A DNA stretch of 64,000 nucleotides from Woeseiaceae bacterium (GTDB lineage Bacteria > Pseudomonadota > Gammaproteobacteria > Steroidobacterales > Woeseiaceae): contig JAHEFD010000004.1 in assembly GCA_024640345.1 (NCBI GenBank), positions 42,371-106,370 on the forward strand. Direction: 5' to 3'. Below the pieces are notes generated by a model. It saw only the letters and a program-made list of their open reading frames with translations. It was not told the origin of the DNA and searched no databases. Positions within the stretch are counted from its first letter, which is position 1; each line of letters starts with the position of its first letter. Made by a program: the position numbers and the translations under genes. This document shows positions 18,005-25,728 of this stretch, one piece after another.

Positions 18005-18718
18005 TCAGGAAAAGCTCAGTTGAGCATTGAAGTCCTTGCGGGATTCTTCGTCGGTGAGTGCCGCAGCCCGCACCGTCATCCACACTGCATCCCAGTCCTT
18101 GATTTTGCATGGGCCAAAAACGAATTTTGATATGTACCGGTCGAGATCCCTGACGTGAATAACGTTCTTCTCAAGCACGGAGGTGAACTGAACAGCGCCA
18201 GTGAATACGACAAGGTCGGCAACCGGAACCTTTGGCACCACTTTTTGCAGCGCCTTTGAGCGACCTTGATTTTGAATCAGCGGGTTCAGGAACTTGCGGC
18301 GATGAATGCCATCGACGTTCGTCCATTGTGGTTCTTTGGCCTCGCCAAACACGATGCCATTGTAGTGCTTCGTCTGGATACAAAGGATGCCACCCGATGT
18401 GAGAATCGCAAAGTCGATGCGTGTCAGTCCGCCGTAGGCGCCGGGCAGCAAGAAGTCTTCGATGACGTTGGCACTGCGTCCATTCAAAATCTTTCGCATC
18501 CGGTGCTTGCCAATGCGCTCCGTCACCATGCGGGCAACATGGGTCGCAGAGGCCCTGAAAAGCAGGGTGATAAGGAGGGCGGCGGCGACCGAAATGATGA
18601 ATATACCGACGCCGGTGTTGGTCAGCCCGGTAACAACTTCCGCGTCAGCAGCGACTGACGGCCAGGCGGCCGTAACGCTGGCTATAACAATGGTATTTGG
18701 CAGAAGTCGTCGAATCAT
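18005..18718 (-). CDS. NERD-domain membrane protein
   Basis: 237 residues. A hydrophobic N-terminus (signal or anchor) and a second segment (about 34-55) precede a NERD domain: VIEDFLLPGAYGGLTRIDFAIL, then GGILCIQTKHYNG, with the Asp, Gln and Lys of a restriction-endonuclease-like core. NERD proteins are predicted DNA-processing nucleases, but none with this topology has an assigned task that I know of. It is flanked by unrelated genes. Confidence 0.83.
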   Translation of the reverse strand: MIRRLLPNTIVIASVTAAWPSVAADAEVVTGLTNTGVGIFIISVAAALLITLLFRASATHVARMVTERIGKHRMRKILNGRSANVIEDFLLPGAYGGLTRIDFAILTSGGILCIQTKHYNGIVFGEAKEPQWTNVDGIHRRKFLNPLIQNQGRSKALQKVVPKVPVADLVVFTGAVQFTSVLEKNVIHVRDLDRYISKFVFGPCKIKDWDAVWMTVRAAALTDEESRKDFNAQLSFS

Positions 18719-18830
18719 CAGTCGAGATTATGACCAGCAAGTCCTTACCGCCTTGCATTCCGTCACGTTTTCAACAATACGGCCGATTGTGAGCAGCAGA
18801 CTGTGACCTGGTTAGTGTCAGTATCGACTT

Positions 18831-19631
18831 TCAGCCATCTGCCGGATAAGCGAGGTAGTAATCGTCGATCTTGGCGAGCCGCAGATCCGTTCCATACGTG
18901 TGCCGCAGGTTTTTCTCGGTTAAAACCGCATCCTTGGCACCGTCGGCAATGATTTTTCCCTCACGAAGCAGAATGACCCGGTCGATTTCGGGAGGAATTT
19001 CGTTCAGGAGGTGAGTCACCAGGACGATGTTCTTGCCGCCCTCGCTAAGTTGTCGAATTCGTGTGAGGTAATCAAAGCTTGCTGCGAGGTCCAGGCCCGC
19101 CGTCGGTTCGTCCAGAATGAGCGTGTCCGGATCATGGACCAATGCGCGCGCCAGGAGGCAGCGCCGCTGCTGGCCGGTCGACATTTTCCGCAGTTCGGTG
19201 CCCATGAGTGCCCCGACTCCCAGTGCTTCCATGATTTCCCTGGCCCTGGATTTCTGCTCGGCCGAGATACGTCCGGCGAGCGAACCATGGATGCCGACAC
19301 TCGATAGAAAACCGGACAGGACCACATGAAGGCCGGACGTGTTGTCCCGATACCGTGCCTGCAAATCATGCGAAACGATACCGATGTGCGAGCGAAGATC
19401 CCAGACGTTCCAGGTTTCACGGCCCAGTATGCGTACCGAGGCGTTGTTCTGCCGCATCGGGTACAGCTCCCGATTCATCACTTTCAGCAGCGTCGTCTTT
19501 CCTGATCCGTTCGGGCCAAGTATGGCGGCCGGCTCGTGCTGTTCGATCTTCAGCGTCAGGTTTTCGAAGACCCGCGTACTACCACGATAGATAGTCGCAT
19601 TTCGGATGTCGATCAGGGGTACGTCAGTCAT
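18831..19631 (-). CDS. Stand-alone ABC transporter ATP-binding protein (ModF/YlmA-like)
   Basis: 266 residues with one ABC domain: Walker A GPNGSGKTT near residues 39-47, a variant signature MSTGQQRR, and Walker B DTLILDEPTAGLD. No permease is adjacent, so this is a soluble ABC ATPase, similar to YlmA or half of ModF. The frame runs to 19679. I chose ATG at 19631 because it gives a family-like N-terminus (MTDVPLIDIRN) and avoids a 34-base overlap with the preceding gene. No strong Shine-Dalgarno supports either start. Confidence 0.88.
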   Translation of the reverse strand: MTDVPLIDIRNATIYRGSTRVFENLTLKIEQHEPAAILGPNGSGKTTLLKVMNRELYPMRQNNASVRILGRETWNVWDLRSHIGIVSHDLQARYRDNTSGLHVVLSGFLSSVGIHGSLAGRISAEQKSRAREIMEALGVGALMGTELRKMSTGQQRRCLLARALVHDPDTLILDEPTAGLDLAASFDYLTRIRQLSEGGKNIVLVTHLLNEIPPEIDRVILLREGKIIADGAKDAVLTEKNLRHTYGTDLRLAKIDDYYLAYPADG

Positions 19632-19645
19632 CGAAACTGTGTCGG

Positions 19646-20179
19646 TTATATCTGGTTCGTCAGGTTTGCTGGCAACCATTGTTTATGTGCCACGTATGCC
19701 GGCTCGGTGTCGAGTGCATGGCTGTGTTCGAGCCGGTCTGCAAGCCATTGAAACCATTCGAAAACGGCCGGTTCATTTTGCTCTTCTCGAATCATTTCGA
19801 CCCAGGGTGAGAGTTTTCTCCAAAGGGCAGGGCAACTCGCACCGATGAGATTGTAAACGACCATGAATGGCACGATTCGCTGAAATGTCATGACACCAAT
19901 ACTTTCCATCGTTGCGCTGATCAGCATCGCTGCATCTTCCAGTTCCGGGCCTTGACCCTGAATCTCGTCGCTGCTCTGTCCCTCCGGCAGGAGCAATATC
20001 CTTTTATACGCGGCTGTGAATCTGGCATTGCCAAAGAATCGAAACAATTCGATTGCTGCGAGTTCACGTCGTTGCTGGCGTGTTTGTCGCATTTGCAACA
20101 CCGCAAAAATCAAACCGCCTATAACGATCACGGCACCGATTATTTCTGCGACATTCGCCAGAGTATCTAGTTCGTTCAT
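19646..20179 (-). CDS. Single-pass membrane protein, DUF4760-like
   Basis: 177 residues. It has an N-terminal transmembrane helix (about 8-29), then a soluble helical domain with a basic juxtamembrane QTRQQRRELAAIELFRFF and a central VVYNLIGASCPALW helix. The layout (one helix, then a DUF4760-type helical bundle) is suggestive but not firm. The start ATG has AGGAA about 8 bases upstream. Its stop is 14 bases before the ABC ATPase start, so the two are probably co-transcribed. Confidence 0.65.
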   Translation of the reverse strand: MNELDTLANVAEIIGAVIVIGGLIFAVLQMRQTRQQRRELAAIELFRFFGNARFTAAYKRILLLPEGQSSDEIQGQGPELEDAAMLISATMESIGVMTFQRIVPFMVVYNLIGASCPALWRKLSPWVEMIREEQNEPAVFEWFQWLADRLEHSHALDTEPAYVAHKQWLPANLTNQI

Positions 20180-20217
20180 CTTAAATTCCTTTGTGTGATG
20201 ATTTCCACATCACCTGT

Positions 20218-21666
20218 TTAAACTTCCTGGAGTCGCCATTTTCCCTGGCGAAAAACGATGACACCGAAAATTGTTAACAACGACTCGGAGACGACAATCG
20301 AGAGAAAGACTCCATTCGGTCCCATGCCTGCTGATGTAGCCAGCCAGTATGCCAGCGGAATTTGCACAATCCAGAAACAAATAAAGTTCAGGAAAGAGGG
20401 TGTCCTGGTATCGCCGGCGCCATTAATCGCCTGAATCACGATCATACCTACCGCGTACATAGGATAGCCCAGACCCAGAATTCGCAGGCAATTGGTGCCG
20501 TAACGCAGAATCTCCTGGTCGCTGGTAAAGAGTCCCACAATCGCCGGCGCGAAGACAACGAATCCGGCCCCGACGATGGTCATGAACATTACGTTATACC
20601 GCGATGCCAGCCTGACGGACTCCTCAGCCCTCTCGGGCTTGCCAGCGCCGAGGTTCTGACCGACCAGGGTTGCGGCAGCATTTCCGAGCCCCCACGCCGG
20701 CAGGAAGACAAACTCGATCAGGCGGAGCGCAATAGTATATGCGGCAATAGGTGCGCTGCCATAAAGCGCGACGACACGCATGATTGCAATCCAGCTGGAA
20801 GTCGCGATCAGGAATTGGCCGATACCGCCGATCGAGATGGAAATCATTCTGCGAATCAAGTCCGGGCTGATCGCAAGGTTCCGCAGTCGAAACTGCAGTC
20901 GGCCTCTTCCACCGAAGAGATACCAGAACAGGTAGAGTACGCCGATGCCGCGCCCGATGGTCGTTGCAACCGCCGCGCCGGCGACGCCGAGTTCCGGAAA
21001 CGGGCCAAGCCCGAATATAAGGCAAGGATCCAGAATAATGTTCAGGCCGTTTGCAAGGGTAAGCGAGCGAAGCGCCACTGGTGCGTCACCTGCTCCACGG
21101 AAACCGGCATTTAGCAGAAACAGGTAAAGGATGCTGGCATTTCCACCCAGTAGTATCGCCGTGAAACTGCTTCCCTCCGAAATAACGCTTTCAGTGGCAC
21201 CCATCATCCTGAGCAGGTCAGATGCGAAGACGACACCGAAAATCCCGATAATGATCGCAAGGCCTGCGCCGACCCAGATGGCCTGGCCCATGACATAAGC
21301 CGCGGCGATCGGGTCCTTTGCCCCGATGCGCCGGGAGATCATTGCCGTGACACCCATTCCGAGCCCGATCGCGAGCGCATAAAGTACCGTGATCAGTGCT
21401 TCGGTGAGACCGACCACGGCAATCGCGTCTGTTCCAAGGCGAGAGACGAAAGCGATATCGACGACTGCGAATATGGCCTCCATTCCCATCTCGAGCATCA
21501 TTGGAACCGCCAATAGGCCTAGCGCCCGATTGATCCTGCCTTCCGTCAGATCGGTTTCATTATCGCTCAATGCTTCACGGATAAACTTGCGCAGACGACG
21601 CAAAGTCGAGGTCATGCTTGATAATTTGTAAGTCATGTCAGGTAACTTTTCTTGTATGTGCCGCAT
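20218..21666 (-). CDS. MATE-family multidrug/metabolite efflux transporter
   Basis: 482 residues with 12 hydrophobic segments in two halves, the NorM/DinF-type MATE pattern: ALGLLAVPMMLEMGMEAIFAVVDIAFVSRLG at the start and GAGDTRTPSF in the second half. It would exchange Na+ or H+ for organic cations or metabolites across the inner membrane. The start is uncertain: ATG at 21666, 21636 and 21615 are all in frame and none has a clear Shine-Dalgarno. A possible promoter and small leader frame lie upstream (21740-21912). Confidence 0.9.
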   Translation of the reverse strand: MRHIQEKLPDMTYKLSSMTSTLRRLRKFIREALSDNETDLTEGRINRALGLLAVPMMLEMGMEAIFAVVDIAFVSRLGTDAIAVVGLTEALITVLYALAIGLGMGVTAMISRRIGAKDPIAAAYVMGQAIWVGAGLAIIIGIFGVVFASDLLRMMGATESVISEGSSFTAILLGGNASILYLFLLNAGFRGAGDAPVALRSLTLANGLNIILDPCLIFGLGPFPELGVAGAAVATTIGRGIGVLYLFWYLFGGRGRLQFRLRNLAISPDLIRRMISISIGGIGQFLIATSSWIAIMRVVALYGSAPIAAYTIALRLIEFVFLPAWGLGNAAATLVGQNLGAGKPERAEESVRLASRYNVMFMTIVGAGFVVFAPAIVGLFTSDQEILRYGTNCLRILGLGYPMYAVGMIVIQAINGAGDTRTPSFLNFICFWIVQIPLAYWLATSAGMGPNGVFLSIVVSESLLTIFGVIVFRQGKWRLQEV

Positions 21667-21739
21667 CGCGCTGAAAACAGCTGTGCGGCAAAGTGTCCGG
21701 ATTCGCGAAGCCGGACACTCTCATAAAGAAATGAAACGG

Positions 21740-21841
21740 CTAGCGGTTTAGCGGGATCGCTGTAACGCCAGTGACTGCAAGGTCACCAGGTGCACGGTTG
21801 AGCCCGACTACGACGGTGGATTTGCTGCTTGTCGTTTTCAT
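21740..21841 (-). other. Possible 33-codon leader frame upstream of the MATE gene
   Basis: A short open frame starts with ATG at 21841 and reads MKTTSSKSTVVVGLNRAP and onward to a TAG. It lies between a promoter-like element and the MATE gene. There is no Shine-Dalgarno, and the composition (Thr/Val-rich) is not clearly coding. It is listed as a candidate regulatory leader rather than a protein. Confidence 0.25.
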
Positions 21842-21884
21842 AATGGCTCGTACCCGTGAGTGCCGGAATTGACTTACGAGGGTC

Positions 21885-21912
21885 ATGCTAACGGAAGAAA
21901 GGTAAATGTCAA
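21885..21912 (-). promoter_or_regulatory. Sigma-70-type promoter candidate upstream of the MATE gene
   Basis: On the minus strand TTGACA is followed by a 16-base spacer and TAGCAT, a good -35 and a fair -10. It points toward the MATE gene, about 210 bases downstream, with the 33-codon frame in between. The distance leaves room for a regulated leader. Confidence 0.4.
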
Positions 21913-21925
21913 CGCCCGTGCCGAT

Positions 21926-22783
21926 TTAGCCGGCGTCTGACGACAGAGGAGCAGAGACTTGCCGCTGCTCCCATTCTTCGATGAGTTGTCGATTGTCGTT
22001 TTGCCACGGATGGAAATTTCTTCTGAAAAATCTGAGCCAGGCAGGAAAAACACGAAGCAGAATGCCGGGTCTGATGAAAAGGAATTTAAAGCCGCTTGCC
22101 CACTCCCGAATGCTCCAGAGCTTGCCATCCTTTTGCAGCATGATGCAGACATTGCGCAATGTATCTTTGAAGAAAAAAAACGTATTTAACAGCAGGGCCT
22201 GGCGGCGCTCGGCTACCGTCCCGCCAACCGCGACAAAAACGTCGAACGCGACGGCCTTGTGCTCTGTTTCCTCGATTCCGTGCCATTCCCACAGGCGAAC
22301 GATCTCCGGATCTGCGTTGAGCAGGACATCCCGGTTGGCCAGCATGTCATTAGCCATGATGGCAGTCAGGTGCTCATTTGCGACAGTGCCGGCGAGTCGT
22401 CGCCGCGCTGGCAGCTCACGGTAGGCCCAGGCCATTCTCTCCCGCTCGTTTTTCTCGAATCGCGGAAGGTCATAATTCCGCAACTTGCAGAGCATTTGGT
22501 TGTATTTCTGGTGTTGCACGCGGTGTGTCGATTCCTGTGCGCGAAATGCAGCGACCTGGTCGAGCAGCCGGGGGTCATCAATTTCGTCCAGGTAATGGCA
22601 GACGCTGTCGATAAAGAATCTTTCCCCCAATGGAAACAGCATCGACATGGCGTTGAACCACGCTGTCCGAAATGCTCCATTACCGTGCCAGTCGGACGCC
22701 AGTGCATCTTCGATCTCGAACGATTGTCTGCGCGGAGCGAATTCGAGATCGTTCGGGCTCTGGCTTTGCATGAGGATCGTCAT
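21926..22783 (-). CDS. PF10118-type predicted metal-dependent hydrolase
   Basis: 285 residues, soluble with a hydrophobic C-terminal part. Its metal-ligand helices fit the ferritin-like PF10118 family: QESTHRVQHQKYN (near residue 90) and the later WHGIEETEHKAVAFDV (near residue 167), an EExxHK pattern that binds a di-metal site. The reaction is not established. The frame could start at 22813. ATG at 22783 is chosen because MTILMQSQSPND resembles a normal N-terminus, but there is no clear Shine-Dalgarno. Confidence 0.82.
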   Translation of the reverse strand: MTILMQSQSPNDLEFAPRRQSFEIEDALASDWHGNGAFRTAWFNAMSMLFPLGERFFIDSVCHYLDEIDDPRLLDQVAAFRAQESTHRVQHQKYNQMLCKLRNYDLPRFEKNERERMAWAYRELPARRRLAGTVANEHLTAIMANDMLANRDVLLNADPEIVRLWEWHGIEETEHKAVAFDVFVAVGGTVAERRQALLLNTFFFFKDTLRNVCIMLQKDGKLWSIREWASGFKFLFIRPGILLRVFPAWLRFFRRNFHPWQNDNRQLIEEWEQRQVSAPLSSDAG

Positions 22784-22891
22784 GTCGCCAATTCTAACGC
22801 GACCACGTCGCATGCACTATGCAATATTATGCAGGCTTGGCGGGGTGTTATTCTAAGGCCCGGTACTCAATATCCCGAGGAGCCAACAATC

Positions 22892-23044
22892 ATGTCCATT
22901 GGATTCTGGCCGGTCGCGATCTTTATTCTGATCGTCATTATTTGGGTGCTTTCAAAAGTGCTTTTCTACATGAAAAAGAGCGACGAGCAGTGGCGTAGGG
23001 TAGACAAGGACAAACTCCGGGAATGGGATGAAGATGAATGGTAG
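22892..23044 (+). CDS. Small single-helix membrane protein (50 aa)
   Basis: A 50-residue protein: one long hydrophobic segment (about residues 4-26, FWPVAIFILIVIIWVLSKV) followed by a charged tail rich in Asp/Glu/Trp. ATG at 22892 has GAGGAG about 10 bases upstream, which is a good ribosome-binding site. The function is unknown. Confidence 0.72.
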   Translation: MSIGFWPVAIFILIVIIWVLSKVLFYMKKSDEQWRRVDKDKLREWDEDEW

Positions 23045-23150
23045 GCCGTCATCAGGCGTGCTACCCCGGATTTCGCCAAATGTGATCCGGCTTGTGTCAG
23101 ATAAAGTAAATTGCTTTAAACTAGTCCCGCAAATTTAAAGAGGCTGACCT

Positions 23151-24041
23151 ATGACCTGGAACGACAACCAGCGGCTGGCGATTATTCTTGCGGCGATCAT
23201 ATCTTTATTGTCCGCCTGCGATACGGCGACGAAATCGCCTGCTGCGACCCCAACGGGTAGTGCGCAGCAGAGTGCCAATGTCACCTCCGGTAGTAATACG
23301 GAAGCGGCAAGCGCCGGTGTTGCCGAACCGGAACGTCCGGTTGTCGCGGAAAGGCTTCCCTACGCGGAGGTCGGTGACCAACTCGTTTATGGACACTTCT
23401 CTTTCCCTGCAGACATGATCGATCCGCTGCCGGGCATCATCGTAATTCACGAGAGATGGGGGCTTGATGACGGCGTACGTGCCCAGGCCGATCGTATCGC
23501 GGCACAGGGTTACGTCGTTCTCGCCATCGACCTCTTTCGTGGCGCGACTGCATCTGACATCACGGCGGCGCGGCCGTTAATGGTGGAAGTTGTCGAAAAT
23601 CCCGAACTCGCCAATGAGAATATTCGCCAGGCCTATCAATTCCTCATCGACTCGGGCCAGGCACCAAAAATCGGGGTGCTGGGCTGGAGCTTCGGTGGCG
23701 GCTGGGCCTTGAATACAGCCTTGTTGTATCCCGACGACCTGGATGCTGCCGTTATTTACTATGGTCAGTTAACGGATAGTCACGAACGACTGGGACCGAT
23801 GAATGTGCCGGTCCTGGGTCTGTTCGGCGAGAAAGATCGCGGTGTGACGGTTGAGTCGGTTAATCAATTTGACGCGGCGATGGAGTTTCTGGGTAAAGAC
23901 TACGAGATCGAAATATACCCGAACGCTGGTCATGGCTTTGCCGATCCGGGCGCATCCACGTACAACGCCGAAGTGGCCGAGATGGCTTGGACACACGCGA
24001 TGGAGTTCCTCCGCAGGCACCTGTTGGAAGATTCCGTCTAG
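23151..24041 (+). CDS. Dienelactone hydrolase-family lipoprotein
   Basis: 296 residues. A lipoprotein signal (SLLSAC, Cys near residue 23) and a Thr/Ser/Ala-rich linker precede an alpha/beta-hydrolase domain. Motifs are HERWGLDD, the nucleophile elbow LGWSFGG, Asp in FGEKDRG and His in AGHGF. True dienelactone hydrolases use Cys at the elbow; here it is Ser, so carboxylesterase-type chemistry is more likely. It is probably anchored in the outer or inner membrane facing the periplasm. It is convergent with the gene at 24046-24615. Confidence 0.87.
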   Translation: MTWNDNQRLAIILAAIISLLSACDTATKSPAATPTGSAQQSANVTSGSNTEAASAGVAEPERPVVAERLPYAEVGDQLVYGHFSFPADMIDPLPGIIVIHERWGLDDGVRAQADRIAAQGYVVLAIDLFRGATASDITAARPLMVEVVENPELANENIRQAYQFLIDSGQAPKIGVLGWSFGGGWALNTALLYPDDLDAAVIYYGQLTDSHERLGPMNVPVLGLFGEKDRGVTVESVNQFDAAMEFLGKDYEIEIYPNAGHGFADPGASTYNAEVAEMAWTHAMEFLRRHLLEDSV

Positions 24042-24045
24042 TCAG

Positions 24046-24615
24046 CTAGTTTGACATCTCATCCCTGGTTTCGCGCGGGAGTTCGCATTCCAAAATAACA
24101 TCCAGCCCCCTGGATGCATACGTCATCCGGCTCTCCGTTTCACTGGCACATAGCAGCGATGCCTGCAGTGAAACCACCGATGCAATAGTCACCTTTTGAT
24201 CTCGGTCGGATTGATTCTGACTGGTCTGTGGCGATTCCTGTTCCCCCGCTTCAGCAATGCAGAAGTCTTTCATCGCGATCGGTCCAATCTGCGATCCGGG
24301 AATCGTGAAAGTCGATGCCGTAGCTGATTCACCAGAGATGTCGTCGGTAGCCAGAGATTTTCTGGTGTCAGCAACACTCAATGATATCGCCCTGGGTTTT
24401 AGCCCTGCCGCGCATTGCGGGTTGAGCTGAATGACGTAATCAAGCGACGGTAGCCGTACAAAACTCCTTCCTGCTGCCCGGGCCTCTATCCGGACTACCG
24501 GCGTATCCGTGTCAATGGTCAGCGTGCCCGTTTCGGCGGACTGGCCAACGGCATCAAGGCAACAGGTTGTCGTCAGAAGGAGAACGCTTGTGAGTTTCCG
24601 GTCAATGCTTTTCAT
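24046..24615 (-). CDS. Secreted hypothetical protein
   Basis: 189 residues with a Sec-type signal (MKSIDRKLTSVLLLTTTCC) and a beta-rich mature domain (LTIDTDTPVVRIEARAAG). It contains several cysteines (NPQC, DFC, LLC, ECEL) that may form disulfides in the periplasm. I do not recognise a family. Its start shows only a weak ribosome-binding site. Confidence 0.6.
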   Translation of the reverse strand: MKSIDRKLTSVLLLTTTCCLDAVGQSAETGTLTIDTDTPVVRIEARAAGRSFVRLPSLDYVIQLNPQCAAGLKPRAISLSVADTRKSLATDDISGESATASTFTIPGSQIGPIAMKDFCIAEAGEQESPQTSQNQSDRDQKVTIASVVSLQASLLCASETESRMTYASRGLDVILECELPRETRDEMSN

Positions 24616-24696
24616 TTGCCAAGGCTACGATATGCGACCGGGAAAAAGAAGCCGTGAAGCCACTCCATGATATTCTTTCCGCCGCCACGGGCGAAA

Positions 24697-24972
24697 ATGA
24701 ACCCAATGAACGCATTCAACATTACCGTAAAGCTGGCACGTCGAATTGCCGTCTCCATCGTTGGCGCAACCATACTGGTCCTTGGGATCGTCATGATCGT
24801 CGCACCAGGACCGGCGATCATCGTGATCCCTGTCGGCCTGGCAATCCTGGGGCTCGAATTCGCATGGGCCCGGCATTGGTTGAAGCGTCTTCGGGAAGGT
24901 ATTAGCGCCGGCAATGCGAAGCGACGCGGTGACCGGGCTGAATTTCACCGGGATCGGCACAATAATTGGTGA
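24697..24972 (+). CDS. PGPGW-motif transmembrane protein family (PF09656-like)
   Basis: 91 residues with two transmembrane segments around the family motif: GIVMIVAPGPAIIVIPVGLAILGLEFAWARHWL, in which APGPAIIVIPVGL replaces the usual PGPGW-type core. The family is widespread and uncharacterised. Starts at 24667, 24697 and 24706 are possible. I chose 24697 because it removes a Pro/Phe-rich, non-typical N-terminus. A strongly structured non-coding stretch follows the stop. Confidence 0.8.
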   Translation: MNPMNAFNITVKLARRIAVSIVGATILVLGIVMIVAPGPAIIVIPVGLAILGLEFAWARHWLKRLREGISAGNAKRRGDRAEFHRDRHNNW

Positions 24973-25016
24973 GTCTGTACGCCGGGAATTAATCACCAGG
25001 CTGGCGAAAAAAGAAA

Positions 25017-25220
25017 GGAGCCGGAGAACCCGAATTCGATGAATGATCTGGGGGTCCGATCCGAAGCGGAACGGTCCCCGGCTCCAAAGGGTAGCGGCAG
25101 TTTAAAAAAGGGGGTGCCGCCGGGCCAACTGGCCCAAATCATCGGCCCGTCAATGCTTGGATACGGGCCGATTTCTTTCGGTTGCAGCGCCAGGGGTCAA
25201 TCGGGGGATAGTTGCCCTGG
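25017..25220 (+). ncRNA. Array of five GC-rich hairpins; candidate structured RNA
   Basis: No gene is visible in the 290 bases between the PGPGW gene and the next small gene. Instead there are five successive inverted repeats. GGAGCCGG pairs with CCGGCTCC (25017-25024/25078-25085), enclosing a second stem of GGGG..TCCG/CGGA..CCCC. GCGGCA pairs with TGCCGC (25094-25099/25115-25120). GGGCC pairs with GGCCC (25122-25126/25131-25135). ATCGGCCCGT pairs perfectly with ACGGGCCGAT (25141-25150/25163-25172). CCAGGG pairs with CCCTGG (25190-25195/25215-25220). The fourth stem is followed by TTCTTT and could be a plus-strand terminator. I recognise no known RNA family; strand and boundaries are inferred. 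Confidence 0.4.
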
Positions 25221-25265
25221 GGGGGTGCTGCAAGCCGAATTCAATCTCGTGACATCGCAACCGTT

Positions 25266-25529
25266 TTATCGTTCGCTTGCTATCTTGACTGATGTCGGGC
25301 CGATCAGGCGGATATCAAGATCCAGCTTCGTATCGGCAAGAACTGCTTCAACTGCTTTTTCCGCAGCCTCGGCATTGGCTTTTTTCAGTAAGTCGCGCGT
25401 TACCTGATCGGCACTGATTGTCACCGCCTCATCAGTCTCTGTAACAGCGTGTTCATCGGCAAAAGCGGGACTAATGGCCAACAGGCTGGCCAGCGTCAGG
25501 CCCGCGATCGTGGCTTTTGTGTAATTCAT
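25266..25529 (-). CDS. Small secreted protein, predicted sigma-54 target
   Basis: 87 residues with a Sec signal peptide (cleavage near AFA-DE, about residue 25) and a short mature domain of about 62 residues. The mature part is acidic at its start, then helical (VTRDLLKKANAEAAEKAVEAVLA), then a strand (LDLDIRLIG). No family is recognised. It is divergent from the PAS/sigma-54 activator gene and is preceded by a sigma-54-type promoter (25601-25617) and three palindromes (25664-25716), which makes it the likely target of that activator. Confidence 0.75.
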   Translation of the reverse strand: MNYTKATIAGLTLASLLAISPAFADEHAVTETDEAVTISADQVTRDLLKKANAEAAEKAVEAVLADTKLDLDIRLIGPTSVKIASER

Positions 25530-25600
25530 TTCAATCTTCCTTGGTTCCTATGCTCCGGCGGCCCAAACGTCGCCAGTAGCTATTTCAATAACATCCCTAA

Positions 25601-25617
25601 TGCAGAAACCGTGCCAA
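25601..25617 (-). promoter_or_regulatory. Sigma-54 (-24/-12) promoter for the small secreted gene
   Basis: On the minus strand the sequence TTGGCACGGTTTCTGCA matches the consensus YTGGCACGRNNNTTGCW at all but one fixed position. The invariant GG and GC dinucleotides are exactly 10 bases apart. It would start transcription near 25588, about 60 bases before the ATG at 25529. Confidence 0.65.
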
Positions 25618-25663
25618 CATTAAAAAATAAATAAAAACAGGAACTTATATGAATTCACCAAGA

Positions 25664-25716
25664 TACGGAATTCCGTAAATTACGAAATATCGTAATGACA
25701 TTTACGAAATTTCGTA
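25664..25716. promoter_or_regulatory. Three tandem 14-bp palindromes; predicted activator binding sites
   Basis: TACGGAATTCCGTA (25664-25677) and TACGAAATTTCGTA (25703-25716) are perfect palindromes, and TACGAAATATCGTA (25681-25694) is nearly perfect. The shared pattern is TACGnAATnnCGTA. They lie 47-115 bases upstream of the -24 element of the sigma-54 promoter, where NtrC-type activators bind. They also end 12 bases before the activator's own ATG, so the same sites could repress that gene. Confidence 0.75.
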
Positions 25717-25728
25717 TAAACTGGCGGC

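Noticed and set aside
22259..22891. Long plus-strand frame leading into the small gene at 22892
   Set aside because: It is the antisense of the PF10118 gene. The real start is the ATG at 22892 with its own GGAG.
25017..25086. tRNA-like acceptor: GGAGCCG at the left and CGGCTCCA at the right, about 70 bases apart
   Set aside because: There is no TTCRA T-loop, no D- or anticodon-arm pattern in between, and the spacing does not fit a tRNA. It is better explained as one of several hairpins in the array.
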